From: Aspidapion aeneum
Lineage: Eukaryota; Arthropoda; Insecta; Coleoptera; Brentidae
Direction of reading: 5' to 3'
Assembly (NCBI GenBank): GCA_963576565.1
Contig: OY755039.1
Span: 142,297,369 to 142,361,368 of the forward strand
DNA length: 64,000 nt
Shown here: positions 42,357 to 52,588 of the stretch, piece after piece
Numbering within the stretch: position 1 is the stretch's first letter
Layout of the letters: each line of letters starts with the position of its first letter
Translations under genes and position numbers: made by a program
The notes under the pieces: generated by a model
What the model was told of the DNA's origin: nothing
Seen by the model: only the letters and a program-made list of their open reading frames with translations
Databases searched by the model: none

Positions 42357-43192
42357 GTAAATTTTAAATTTTTGACTATGTTTTAATGTTTTTTGTTTTG
42401 GTTTTTTGTTGCAGTGATGTGCCAGGTCTGATGATGCTTGTATAAGCGAATCACGTGTAACCCATTAAATTACATAAAAATTTTGAGGCCAAGACTTGGA
42501 GTGTTTTTCCAATTTCCCGAATCTGAAATTCAGTTCACTTTGAGAAAAATGGACGAATTCTTTGAATTAACAAATTAGGCAATGCCGTAATTTTAAGATT
42601 ACACATCACCTTGGTTGACCCTGTACGAACAAAAAGGGCTTTGCACTTTTTTCTCACCGTTAAACGAAAAATATTCTTCCCCTCCTCCGGACCAACCCCC
42701 TTTGTGCAAAAAACAGAGGTGTGGACATGCACCTGAGTCCACTTCACATAGATTAAGGTGTAATTGTATGTCATTGTAAGGTAGGTATTCTAAGGTATTC
42801 TTTAGGGCCGCTTCGGGGCAGGGCTACCGCCCGGGGCGCAACGATCAAGGGACGCAAAATTGGTTTAGAATAACGCAATTGAAATCTACGAAATTTGGCA
42901 GAGACAATATACTTAGTTATGGCAAGATAAAAATCCACTTAGAAGCATTTTATATTAGCCATTACATCGCTATTTTGATTGTCGCTATTTCGATACTACT
43001 ATTTTAATATCCGGTATTTTGTACATCACTAATTCGTTCCGGAGCCAAATATTAGGATTTCTTGTTGTGAAATCAAAAAATGGAGATATCTGCTGCGCAA
43101 AAACGTTATCGAAATTCTTAAAATTCGTTGTTTGGGTTGTTTAAAAATGTTTTAAAATCAAAATAAAAATTTTAAGTGTTTTTGGTTAAAGC
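42357..43192. other. Spacer with a degenerate hammerhead-like motif
   Basis: At 42425-42462 the plus strand reads GGT CTGATGA T GCTT GTAT AAGC GAA T CACGTG TA ACC. This has hammerhead order and a good stem II, but an extra T before stem II and a T where the core expects A15.1. A MITE-like G/C-rich end lies near 42808. No gene was seen. Confidence 0.3.
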
Positions 43193-43249
43193 GAGTAACC
43201 AGTACTCTAAGTAAATGGTACGGTAGGATTCTTAGAGATCTAATAGAGA

Positions 43250-43455
43250 CAGCGGCGTAGCGTGCCTGAAGGGGCGGGGGGGGCCGACAGCTAAAAAGGG
43301 CGCCCATCAAAAATCTTGCGACCAAAAAAAAAGGTCATCACGCATTTAGTTTCCTTTGCCGCCCTCTCCAAAGCTTAGGGCGCTTGAAGAACTCATGGGG
43401 CGCCAGTATCCTCGAGGCGGGGAGGCGACAAACCCCCCGTGTCCCCCCCCCCCAC
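43250..43455. mobile_element. G/C-run MITE nested in RTE-like copy B
   Basis: This starts CAGCGGCGTAGCGTGCC with a G run and ends with a run of C before CACG. It interrupts the retroposon between CTAATAGAGA and GAAGAAGAGCAAAGTGGG. The CAG.GGCGTAG start is the same style as other hAT-like ends in the window. Confidence 0.5.
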
Positions 43456-43566
43456 GAAGAAGAAGAGCAAAGTGGGTTTCGTGCAAGCAGATCTTGTAGT
43501 GATAATGTTTTTTGTCTTAAACAAGTAATTGAGAAAAGGAGTGCCAGAAATGTAGAGACTCATGTT

Positions 43567-45167
43567 AAGTGTCTTTAAAATGCAAAAAAGAGTAATAAGA
43601 ATCAGGTTTGGACTAACAACGCTAAGAAGCTGCCGTCAAACTTTCAAAAATAATAATTATTTAACAGTACAACGTTTATATTTTTGAATGTATCTTATAT
43701 TTAAGAAAGAATCCCAGTCTATTTGAGTCATTAAAGCCAAACCATTCATACCAAACGAGAAACCGTAACGATTTACTTCTCTATCCAGTACATAGACTTT
43801 CATCAACCGAAAAAGGCCCGATCAACTCGGCTATTAAGTTTTACAATAAACTCCCAAAGCTGATACAAGACATACATAATTTTAAAAAATTCAAGACAGA
43901 ATGTTTCAAAATAATATGCCAAATTGAACCTTATACAATAGGTGAATATTTAAATTTTAACTTATAATGGCTCAAGATGAAAAACAGAAATTAACTTTAT
44001 ATATTATGTAATATGCATATTAAAATATATGTGTGAATTTGTCTCAGTGTTCATAATTTATATTTGTCCTTATCTATGTGTTTAAAATTTTTAAACATTG
44101 TATTTTTAATTTTTAATTTTTTAATTTCTACTCTTATGGTGAACTACATACCTATATATAAAATGTTAAGCATTAAAAATGGTAACATTTTTTATAAACG
44201 ATAAGTATTTCTGGAAAACCTTTAAATTATTACTATACCTATACATTTTTTAACATTTTTTTTTTGTCAAACACACTGTGTTTTTTTTATTACAATCTAG
44301 TCAGTACGACTAATTAGCAATTTTGTTTTAACTTAATTTACTAGAAAAGTCAGATTTAAACTTAGGGTTCACTCAACAGTTCTCCCCGCTTTGTTTAGTC
44401 TGTAACTCACAATTATGTTGTGTTTATAGCATTATTTTGTTTTATGTGTAATTCACTTAGTTTACTAGCTCAAACGGCTTCACTCTTTTTAGTCGTCGAA
44501 CTAGCATAGTATTGTCTAGAAGCTGAATTGCTTCCACATTCACATGCCGATGGAGTCTATCTTCATGACTTTTTGCGTACTTTTTTATAGTCTCTGCTAC
44601 AGTTTCGATTTTTAGATCTCGATGAAGGTCACTATTTCGAACGTACCAAGGTGCATTCACAATGTTTCTTAATACTTTATTTTGAAATCTCTGTACAACT
44701 AGAATGTTACTCTCTTTAGCACAACCCCATAGTTGAATACCATATGTCCATACTGGTTTCAGTATTTGTCTATAAAGCAGTAACTTATTATGAATTGTTA
44801 AATTGGACTTCCTTCCAATTAGCCAGTTCATTTTTCTATACCTTATCTCAAGTTCTTCTTTTTTTTTCTTAACATGTGCTTTCCAGCGCAATTTGGCATC
44901 AAGTGTCATACCTAGATATTTTGCCTGATTCGAATATGGTACCGGAATGTTGTTAATTGTTATTTGTATGTGATTTATATTTTTGTTTGTAAAATCAACA
45001 TGAATTGATTTGGTTTCATTTAATTATATTTTTTAACATAAAAATATTTTTTAAACTTATGTTTTAAGATTTCTTAAATTATTAAGCGTATGACGACTCC
45101 ATGTATCTGTACATTTGTATTAATATTATGGTAATAAAGATTATCTATCCATCTATCTATCTATCTA
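43567..45167 (+). mobile_element. Second non-LTR retroposon (plus strand) nested in copy B, itself interrupted
   Basis: Near 43570-43970 the plus strand encodes a typical non-LTR C-terminus: NPSLFESLKPNHSYQTRNRN, then HRLSSTEKGPINSAIKFYNK, with a frame ending near 43970. The 3' end is AATAAAGATT followed by an (ATCT)n tail ending at 45167. A minus-strand Jockey-like fragment (44290-45025) sits inside. The clade is uncertain (CR1/Jockey-type). Confidence 0.6.
44290..45025 (-). pseudogene. Jockey-like retroposon 3' fragment (minus strand)
   Basis: From about 45025 the minus strand reads NETKSIHVDFTNK and NNIPVPYSNQAKYLGMTLDA, then the open frame 44909-44457. That frame contains RWKAHVKKKKEELEIRYRKM, LLLYRQILKPVWTYGIQLWG and FQNKVLRNIVNAPWYVRN. 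These are the conserved blocks after the RT active site in Jockey-clade ORF2 proteins. The frame ends FELVN at 44457 and the element ends in an A-rich tail near 44260-44290. It is 5'-truncated, lacking endonuclease and RT catalytic motifs. Confidence 0.85.
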
Positions 45168-45518
45168 CCTTTGTGGACCTACAAGAAGCATATGATACCG
45201 TTTCAGAAGAAAAATTTTGGACAATGTTAGAACAGACTAATATCAATCATACATACATAAAAGCTATAAAAGAACTATACAAAGGGTTAAAATCTAAAAT
45301 TAAAATTGGAAATCGACTTTTAAAAGAATTCCTGGTAACGAAAGGCTGAAGCCAGGGATGTTGTATCTCTCCAACTCTTTTTAAAATATATATCGCAGTA
45401 ACTCTAAAAAACTGGAAACGTAAAGTGCACGGCATGGGAATACAACAACGACCGATTTACCATATACACACTACACTTTGCTGACGACCAAGTAATTGTA
45501 GCTAATGATAAAGAAGAC

Positions 45519-46430
45519 TTGAAAAGAAATAATTTTTTTATTGTCAACCCCTTTTTTGAGTTTTTTAAATTTTATTTATTTTTATTTTATTGATTTATTA
45601 ACAATTTTAGACATTGTTATTTAATAAAGGAAGGTTAAAAAAAAGACATACATGTTTAAATTCAAAAAGAATTGAAGAGAGCGCAAAAATTTCGGTTTTG
45701 CCCGGCATGCAAGAATCTGTAAAGTCGGCTCTGTATTCTTTTATTTACAGAGTTCATCTTTTGGCAATCAGGTTTTTTTAAGAGCTTTATATGTTGCCTA
45801 GGGACGTTGGTAGAAATCATACTTAGTTGGTTTATTAATTAACATAATATTATCAATGCGCTTTTTTTGATGTGATGTGAGAGGATGTGGGATGGGTCAT
45901 TTTAACGTTTTTCAGCTGCTAAGAGGATTGCGTAAGACCCCATTTTTTTATGTCATCACAAAAATTTCATTGTAAATGTCTCCACGGTCTTATCCTACTT
46001 AATACGCATGCTACCAAAAACTTGCTTAAATTGTTACAATATTTTAAAAATTTTAAATCTAAGGGACCTGTGGTCCAAGTTGTCAAGTGCCATTTTGACA
46101 TATATTCTTGAATTGAATTGGGTATTTTTTGAATTTTGGTCCCTTCTGTAAGCTTGATGTCCCTTCTGTAACACCTAAAATACCTGATTTCCATTGTTAT
46201 TCTAAACCATTTTTTTCAAATTTCAAGTTGTCTTTTAGTTACAACTTATAAATTATTTTTCAGATAATACCACAAAAAATACCTAACCAAAACTAAAAAA
46301 TTAGTTTTTAAGAAATATATTTCTAGTTATTTTAATAAAATTACTTCGCTGTATATTTTTTTATTCAGTTTCTTACTATAATTATCCATTTTTTGACACA
46401 TTTGATAAATTTTGGGTGAGTAATATGGTA
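45519..46430. other. No gene recognised
   Basis: AT-rich spacer between retroposon copy B and a foldback element. Confidence 0.4.
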
Positions 46431-46802
46431 ATCATAACAAAAACATTTCATGTAAAAAAAAGCCAAGTACGCGAAAATGGCATTCCGTAAAAAGAATTGA
46501 GATAAAAGTAAAGCCAAGTTCTCCAATACAAATTTCAAAATGAAAGGTTCTTACTAGTTTGGAAATATTTTTTTAAACTTTGCTATTACAGCCAAACTTC
46601 TTTATGTTCAATTTAGCACTGTGCCTAAGAGTCATTTACAGCCGTAATAGCCAAGTTTAGAAAATCATTTCCAAACTAGTAAGAACCTTTCATTTTAAAA
46701 TTTGTATTGGAGAACTTGGCTTTACTTTTATCTCAATTCTTTTTACGGAATGCCATTTTCGCATACTTGGCTTTTTTTTACATGAAATGTTTTTGTTATG
46801 AT
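46431..46802. mobile_element. Foldback element, 372 bp, complete copy
   Basis: The arms are nearly perfect complements for about 150 bp. ATCATAACAAAAACATTTCA begins the left arm and its complement ends the right. Inside are AAGCCAAGTACGCGAAAATG and GTTCTTACTAGTTTGGAAAT with their complements. The truncated sister is at 30222-30511. Confidence 0.85.
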
Positions 46803-47823
46803 TTCACTTCTTTTTTAAAGGAATTGGATAATACTTAATTTTTAAAGTAGTAAAATATGCGGAATATTGTTCAAAACTTTTGCAATGCCTTACTTAATTT
46901 TTGAGGTTTTTTAAATTTTTTCCGTGGTTTTATCGTAGTTCCTATCAGCCTTCCAAAGCTAAGCTCTCTAGCGTTTCTGAAAGTGCACAATGTTACTTTT
47001 TCATAACTTTACATGTATAGGGGGAGGGAAATAAATAAACATTGTCGTGTTTTTAAATTTTGTCCTATAGTTTTATCATATTTATCATCAGTCTTCCAAT
47101 GCTCAGCTCTCTAGCGTTTCTGGAAGTGGGTAATGTTACTTTTACATAACTTTAACATTTATAGGGGAGGAGAGTAAATGAAAATATTGGACTTTTTAAA
47201 TTTTTTCATATAGTTTTATCATATTGTCTTTCAGTCTTAAAAAGTTCAGCTCTCTAGCGTTTCTGGAAGTGGGCAGTGTTACTTCTACATAAATTTACAT
47301 TTATAGGGGAAGGAAGTAAATTAGAATTTTGGGGTGTTTTAATTTTTTTCTATAACTTTATCATAGTTACTATCGGTCTTCCAAAGCTCAGCTCTCTAGC
47401 ATGTCTTGAAGTAGGCAATGTTACTTTACTTAACTTTACATTTATAGGGGAGGGAAGTAAATTAAAATTTTGGGTTTTTTTGATTTTTTTCAGGGGTTTG
47501 GTCATAATTTCTATCAGTCTGCCAGATTTCAGCTTTGTAGTATGTCTGGAAGTACAGTAGAATATTGATGATCTATACATGAGTGAGTGAGTGAGTGGCA
47601 ATTTCGACGTTTTTTGAAATTTCGTAACTACTTCACTACTTTATGGAATTCGATGAAACTTAAAGGGGTTGTTAACTCCATGGAGGTCTACGACTGTGCA
47701 AAGTTTGAGATTCGTAGCTCATTCCGAAGTAGAGTTTTAGGTAGGTCAAATATCGGCTGAATCATTTCAAGAAAAGATGGTTACGGCGCGCGAACTTGGC
47801 GAGGCACTGCCGTGCCCTCAGAT
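46803..47823 (+). mobile_element. Helentron-like element (HINE), copy C
   Basis: At least five tandem units of about 140 bp are recognised by TTCCAAAGCTCAGCTCTCTA and AACTTTACATTTATAGGGGA. The GAGTGAGTGAGTGAGTGG tract and the terminal GGCACTGCCGTGCCCTCAG hairpin end (47804-47822) follow. The same upstream foldback as in copy B argues that foldback and HINE spread together. Confidence 0.65.
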
Positions 47824-48050
47824 AACTACCGCGTTACCGAAGGGACAAAAAAATTACTGTTCTAAAAATGTATTTTAACTGTTTTAAACTTTTCTGTCCT
47901 TGTACTATTTTATTGAAATTGCTTATTACGTAATTTTATATTTATATTATTTAAAAAACATTTTTTTTAACTTTTAGAGCCCTTGAGAAAGCCGAAACGC
48001 GTCGGGTTGATAGATTTTAGAAATAAATTAAGCATAATTTAAAATTTACG
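47824..48050. other. Spacer with a partial hammerhead/Penelope-like motif
   Basis: At 47979-48006 the sequence is CCC TTGAGAAAGCC GAAACGCGTC GGG. The CCC/GGG stem and GAAACGCGTC match the 3' half of a small hammerhead as found in Penelope-like elements. The first half has a shifted core and no stem II. No protein remnant is nearby. Confidence 0.3.
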
Positions 48051-48455
48051 CACGCTGTTGTATGGAATAGAGACTTGTCGCGTAACAGAAAAATACAAAA
48101 CAAAAATGGAAAGTGTCGAAATTGATGCAATAAGAAGATCAATGACAAAATCTAGAACAGATCACATAAGAAATAAGATCATAAAAAAAAGAATGGGAAT
48201 CGAGGGAAGCATAACGGATGACATCACTAAAAGACAACTGATATGGTATGGCCATGTACAACGGATGAACGACGAAAGATTACCAAAGCAGGTTCTAGAA
48301 TGGCAACCAACAAGGCGCAGAAAAAGAATGGCAACAGTCAATCCAAAGATCAATGAGTCGAAAAAATCTAACAGAAGATGATTGTCAGGATTGAAGGAGG
48401 TGGAGAATCGGCGTCGGACAACGTAGAAAAACGTTCTAAACCGACTAAATAAAAA
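48051..48455 (+). pseudogene. RTE-like retroposon copy C, 3' fragment
   Basis: This begins at CACGCTGTTGTATGGAATAG and encodes YGIETCRVTEKYKTKMESVE through RQLIWYGHVQRMNDERLPKQ. A frameshift in the Lys/Arg-rich segment follows, then the standard 3' end (GGTGGAGAATCGGCGTCG). It lies in order and orientation with copy B and may be part of it. Confidence 0.75.
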
Positions 48456-49042
48456 TACAATTTTCGCTTTTAATTTCTCAACATATCAGAAATTTGTGGA
48501 GTGAGGACGTTTTTCCTTAAGAATTATTTCAAATTGAAAAATGCTCCACGTAGAAGAGTTGGAATCACAATTTAATAAATATACCGTCGACCATTACCCC
48601 CCCCCCCCCTAGATTTTGGCCTAGGTCGTGTGATTCGTGTGTAGGTATTTACCCGTTAATACTTATTCAAGGCCTTACTTAAAGGAATGCCACAGGGGAC
48701 GGTTCCTCGTCCATCATAATAAATATATGACCGTTATTGAAGCTCCAAAATGAAATCTGGACAGCTTTTAGTATCTAAGCCAAATCACACAATGGAAGAA
48801 AGGAAGAAAGTGAGTAGGTATTTCGCATGCGTAAAGTTCTCCCATCCAAATGGGTCGTATAAGAAAAGGTTATTATATTTGAAATGTAAAACCTATTCTT
48901 AAAGGTGGTACCTAGCGATAGCCTCTGTTAAACCATACAAGAAGGGATTAGGCACGTATCACCAGAATATGTGCGTTCGATACTTTTACTTAAATACATT
49001 AGGAATGCTGTGTCTTGTGTCTTTTATTATTAATTTAGTAAG
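48456..49042. other. No gene recognised
   Basis: This includes a C run near 48600. CTCCCATCCAAATGGGTCGT near 48840 has an inverted counterpart near 56405, outside the mariner on the other side. The meaning is unclear. Confidence 0.4.
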
Positions 49043-49590
49043 TACGAGGGCTATCTTTTATATTTCGCATATATTAACATAGAGGGCGACACTGATGGAA
49101 TTACCCTCAATCTTGACCTTACTTAAATTCAAAACGCCAGTGCGATACATGTACTTTTAGAGCTAGAGTGAATTTTTTAACTTAACAAAATCAGTCGAAA
49201 AATGGAATTAAACCGAGAATAACTTTCGAAGGAAATGATCTCACCAAGAATGCCTTGATTTCTGTTTTCGGTAATGAAGCACCTCATCAGTCGATAGTTT
49301 CTCGTTGGCATGGAGAATTGAAGCGTGGACGGATTAGCCTTAGCGACGGTCCAAGGCCAGGTGCACTAAAAACGGCTGTCATCCAGGAAAATCGATGCTG
49401 TGCGCATGCTCATCACGGAAGATCGACAAGTGACATATCGCGAGATTGAGGCTTCATTGGGGCTTTTAAAAACCTCAATTCAAAAAATTTTGCCTAAAGA
49501 ATCAGTAGTTGGAAAATTAGTTTCCCGCTGGATACCGCAACTGTTAACCGAAGAACAGAAAGAAGCTAGGGTCAATAGGGAACTTGCCCA

Positions 49591-50234
49591 TTAACTGTCA
49601 ACACTTATTAGGTGTCCATTAGATCTTGGACCCCCGTGAGGTTAAGCTTTCAAGCTACCCACGGAAAAATATAAGGGAAACAAAAAACTCCTTTTTGCCC
49701 GATTAGCCATGAAACTTGTTTGATTTTTAAATTCACGGGTATGAAATTTCACGTTTGTTAGTATTATTAGGCTTAAAAATTCCGTTGATTGACGCTCACT
49801 GTCTTGATGACGGGTAAAAATGCAAAATGCGTTGATCCGGCCTGAAAAGACAAAGAGCTGTCGTAGGTCACGGACTATAGTTGTTTTCTTTTATTTGCAT
49901 TCGATCTTTTCATTGATCGATATTGTATAGCAGTGTTTTTCCCTGCTTTTGGTTTTTTGTTTCTCTCGTATCTCGGTAGATGGCGCCTCTTGCTATAGTT
50001 CGCTCACTAATTACATTTAATTAGAGACAAAACCGTCTGAACTTCGCAAGATTTGTCACTTGACCAGCAGTGTTCTGAGGAGTCCCATAAGGACGAAACG
50101 GTTAACTGTCAACACTTATTAGGTGTCCATTAGATCTTGGACCCCCGTGAGGTTAAGCTTTCAAGCTACCCACGGAAAAATATAAGGAAAATAAAATACT
50201 CCTTTTTGCCCGATTAGCCATGAAACTTGTTTGA
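49591..50234 (+). repeat. 511-bp hammerhead-bearing repeat, 1.26 units in tandem (retrozyme/Penelope-LTR-like)
   Basis: Bases 49591-49733 (TTAACTGTCAACACTTATTA start) are repeated at 50102-50234 with few changes, an offset of exactly 511. The interior 49734-50101 is single copy and non-coding. A complete type I hammerhead straddles the unit junction (50069-50116), so self-cleavage of a longer transcript would release 511-nt monomers. Tandem hammerhead units of a few hundred bases are known as animal retrozymes, as the roughly 500-bp pDo500 satellite of cave crickets, and in Penelope-like terminal repeats. It sits exactly at the break in the mariner ORF. Confidence 0.75.
50069..50116 (+). ncRNA. 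Type I hammerhead ribozyme (canonical core)
   Basis: Stem I 5' strand AGTGTT (50069-50074); core CTGAGGA (50075-50081); stem II GTCC/GGAC (50082-50085, 50091-50094) with loop CATAA; GAA (50095-50097); stem III ACGG/CTGT (50098-50101, 50106-50109, one G-U pair) with loop TTAA; cleavage-site C at 50110; stem I 3' strand AACACT (50111-50116). Every core position matches the consensus, including A15.1-U16.1 and a GUC-type cleavage triplet. Cleavage is predicted between 50110 and 50111. Activity is inferred from the fold. Confidence 0.85.
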
Positions 50235-51320
50235 CCATTTTTTTTTATTTTACTAAAATGTGTGTTTCTGTATGAAAACGCATTATACCAAATATCAGCC
50301 CTTAAATCGCAATACTTATTTTACAATAAATAATTAAAGTTGGAATCGCTGACTGGTATATTCAAACACAGCAAAATGTGCGGCAGCCGCTGTGACGTCA
50401 CTCCTTAGAAAAATCCCGGGCCCCTTATGAGTATAACGGCCATTCGGTTCATAATTTCCTTTGAAATGATGTTTCACACTTAATATTTAATTTTTTTATT
50501 TTTTTATATTTTTTTATATTTTTATTTTTTTATTACTTCTTATTTTTTTAAAATAATTTAAAAATAATTTAAACCAATTCTTATTCAGAAAACTAAAAAA
50601 AAAAGTTAAGAGGTAACTAAAAACTAAAAATATAAAAAACAATTAAAAAAAATAAAAAATAAAATATTAAGTGTGACATGTAATTTAAAAAAAAAAAATA
50701 AGCTGATTTCAAAAATCGAATAAAAAAAAGGTCATTCCATAAGAAAAATACAAACCTTATGTAATATCTCAAAAACTAAAAGTGACAGATAAAATTTAAT
50801 TTGACAGTTGAATTGCTCTTAAAAAAGTGCCTCAGGAATCTTTTTACAGTAATAAAAAATATTCATAAATATAAAAGTTACGGGGGTGGGTCGAAAATGC
50901 ACCAAATTAAAAATATATATCTTGAAAGTAGTTTAAGATATCGATGTGCGGTTTTCGGCATTAATGTTTTAACAAAAATCGAGCTCGTAACATGTTGGTT
51001 AGTTTTTTCTATCTCCTCTAGAAATGGGCGTTTCCTATCAAAAGTGTCCAATTTGGACCACTCTGTACCTATGTGGGTAGGTATAAATAAAAATAAATCA
51101 GCACTAGTGTTTATAGAGCTCATTCTAAACAGTGTTTAAATAGGTGGGTACCTACTTAATTAATATACTTATTTTTAATAAGACTTATTAATATGGTTAT
51201 ATATATATATATATATATATAATTATTATATTATAGTACTTAGGTATTTATACTTACTTGCAAGCTTTTACACCACGAACTTCAGCTTGAGAAAAATCCC
51301 CCGAATTTTTAATGTATAAT
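50235..51320. other. Insert DNA of unknown origin, with an AT-rich foldback
   Basis: CACACTTAATATTTAATTTT near 50474 is mirrored by the complement AAAATATTAAGTGTG near 50675. Between them is almost pure A/T. A (TA)n run lies at about 51201. No gene was seen. Confidence 0.4.
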
Positions 51321-52279
51321 AGTGGGTTTACACATGCATGAATTTAGTGGCGCCAGTTCTATTTGCACGCCAGTTAAAGTTTACACTATTGTGCGAAAAT
51401 TAAAAAGACTGGCACGCCAGTTTCATTTTTAAAGTGTACACGATACGCGATATGTCGTCTGAACTCTCGGAAGCCTGCAAAATAGTCGCTAAACTTTTAT
51501 TGAAAAAAAAATAAAAGAGATTCAGAAAAAGGAACAACGAAAAGGCCGTATCTAGGCAATGAATACACGACTCTATAGTTTGTATTCATTGATCTAGGTT
51601 AAAGCATGGATTGCTCGTCAATCTACTGAGTTTCTCTTATTTGAACAACATTTTTTAAAATTCGGTCTGCTACTTTAAACCATGGTACTTTTGGGGTGTG
51701 TACTTCATCTGCACCGTTGCGGAACATGGGCTTTTTTTAATTTTTGTCAATTCCAAAGCATATGTGTTTCTTAAGGATTGTATTTTTGCTTTTACTTCTG
51801 CAACTTCAAAGCCTTCAATATTCATTATTTCACTAATTTTTTGGTAAGCATTATCTCGACTATCTTTGTTTTTATAAGAACTACTGTGTACATCCCATAA
51901 ACAAGGAAAACATTCAACGCCTTCAAGAGACTGTATGGTCAGTTCTGCTGACCACTTATTTTTAGCCATAATAAGCTATAAAAACAACAATAAACAAAAT
52001 TTTGAAGCTCAAACACAATGAAAATAAATAATAATGTAAAATAATGAACTTAAAACTGGCGAGCCGACGTGCAAGCACCTGTTTACACATAAAAATTTTC
52101 TTTTTCTGCGCGCATGCGTCACCACTGGCGCCAGCAAATTCAGTCAGCTGCAGACTTTTTTGATACATGCATGCAAAAAAATAACTTGTGTGCAAGTCGG
52201 TGTTTACATTTGCAAATTTAACTTACTGGCGCGCCAGTTTTTATTGGCGCCAGCAAATCCATGCATGTGCAAACTCTCC
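51321..52279 (-). mobile_element. Small DNA transposon carrying a MADF/Myb-like ORF
   Basis: The ends match over about 19 bases: GTGGGTTTACACATGCATG (left) and GAGAGTTTGCACATGCATG (right, read inward). GGCGCCAG and GGCGCGCCAG motifs recur on both sides within 200 bp of the ends. TTAATG occurs just outside both ends, but spacing to the termini differs, so the target duplication is unresolved. PIF/Harbinger elements carry a Myb/SANT-like companion protein, which makes that class plausible. This is inference. Confidence 0.5.
51670..51969 (-). CDS. MADF/Myb-SANT-like DNA-binding protein, frameshifted near its C-terminus
   Basis: The 99-residue frame starts MAKNKWSAELTIQSLEGVE and continues CLWDVHSSSYKNKDSRDNAY, ISEIMNIEGFEVAEVKAKI and LRNTYALELTKI. 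This is the Trp-plus-three-helix pattern of MADF domains over about residues 5-85. MADF proteins bind DNA as transcription or transposition cofactors. Near residue 87 the frame shifts. The alternative frame gives ADEVHTPKVPWFKVADRIL and then VVQIRETQ, the expected continuation, and stops near 51630. It is therefore probably a recent pseudogene. It lies inside an inverted-repeat element on the minus strand. Confidence 0.65.
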   Translation of the reverse strand: MAKNKWSAELTIQSLEGVECFPCLWDVHSSSYKNKDSRDNAYQKISEIMNIEGFEVAEVKAKIQSLRNTYALELTKIKKSPCSATVQMKYTPQKYHGLK

Positions 52280-52483
52280 TTAATGCAGGTCGCATGGATC
52301 GAGATCCAAAGACGTGACGTCACAACCAATGGCAGCGCGTTTTAAGAACGGGTCAAGTTATTCAAATTTCAAACCTTTATTTCTCAGGTAATTTAATTGT
52401 TATTGGAATTTTGCTTTTCCTGGGAACTTTCTTATGATAATACCTTACGATTTTAATTGTTTTTAATGGATTCGATTTTTTGG
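52280..52483. other. Spacer; ends in an inverted copy of mariner sequence
   Basis: GGGCAAGTTCCCTA (about 52483-52496) is the reverse complement of the mariner sequence TAGGGAACTTGCCC at the other side of the insert (about 49577-49590). It lies directly before resumed mariner sequence. Confidence 0.5.
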
Positions 52484-52588
52484 GCAAGTTCCCTATTCAG
52501 TCAGAAAACTCTAGACGGCTTTGGGGTAGGAAACTCGAAAAAACGTGTACAGCTTTATCAGTGGTAATGAATCGTGGATTTGCTCATA

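Larger units (their letters stand above)
43193..45518 (+). pseudogene. RTE-like retroposon copy B, broken by two insertions
   Basis: Segments in the order of copy D are: 43193-43249 (GTAACCAGTACTCTAAG, before RT motif A); 43456-43566 (QSGFRASRSCSDNVFC, then VIEKRSARNVETHV); and 45168-45518 (FVDLQEAYDTVSEEKFWTML with the motif A Asp, then SQGCCISPTLFKIYI and a frameshift). An insertion at 43250-43455 and another at 43567-45167 separate them. Copy C (48051-48455) may be its distal continuation after a further interruption, with about 310 bp missing. It is inactive. Confidence 0.75.

Noticed and set aside
42808..42842. G/C-rich segment resembling a hAT-like terminus
   Set aside because: No partner terminus or target duplication could be found.
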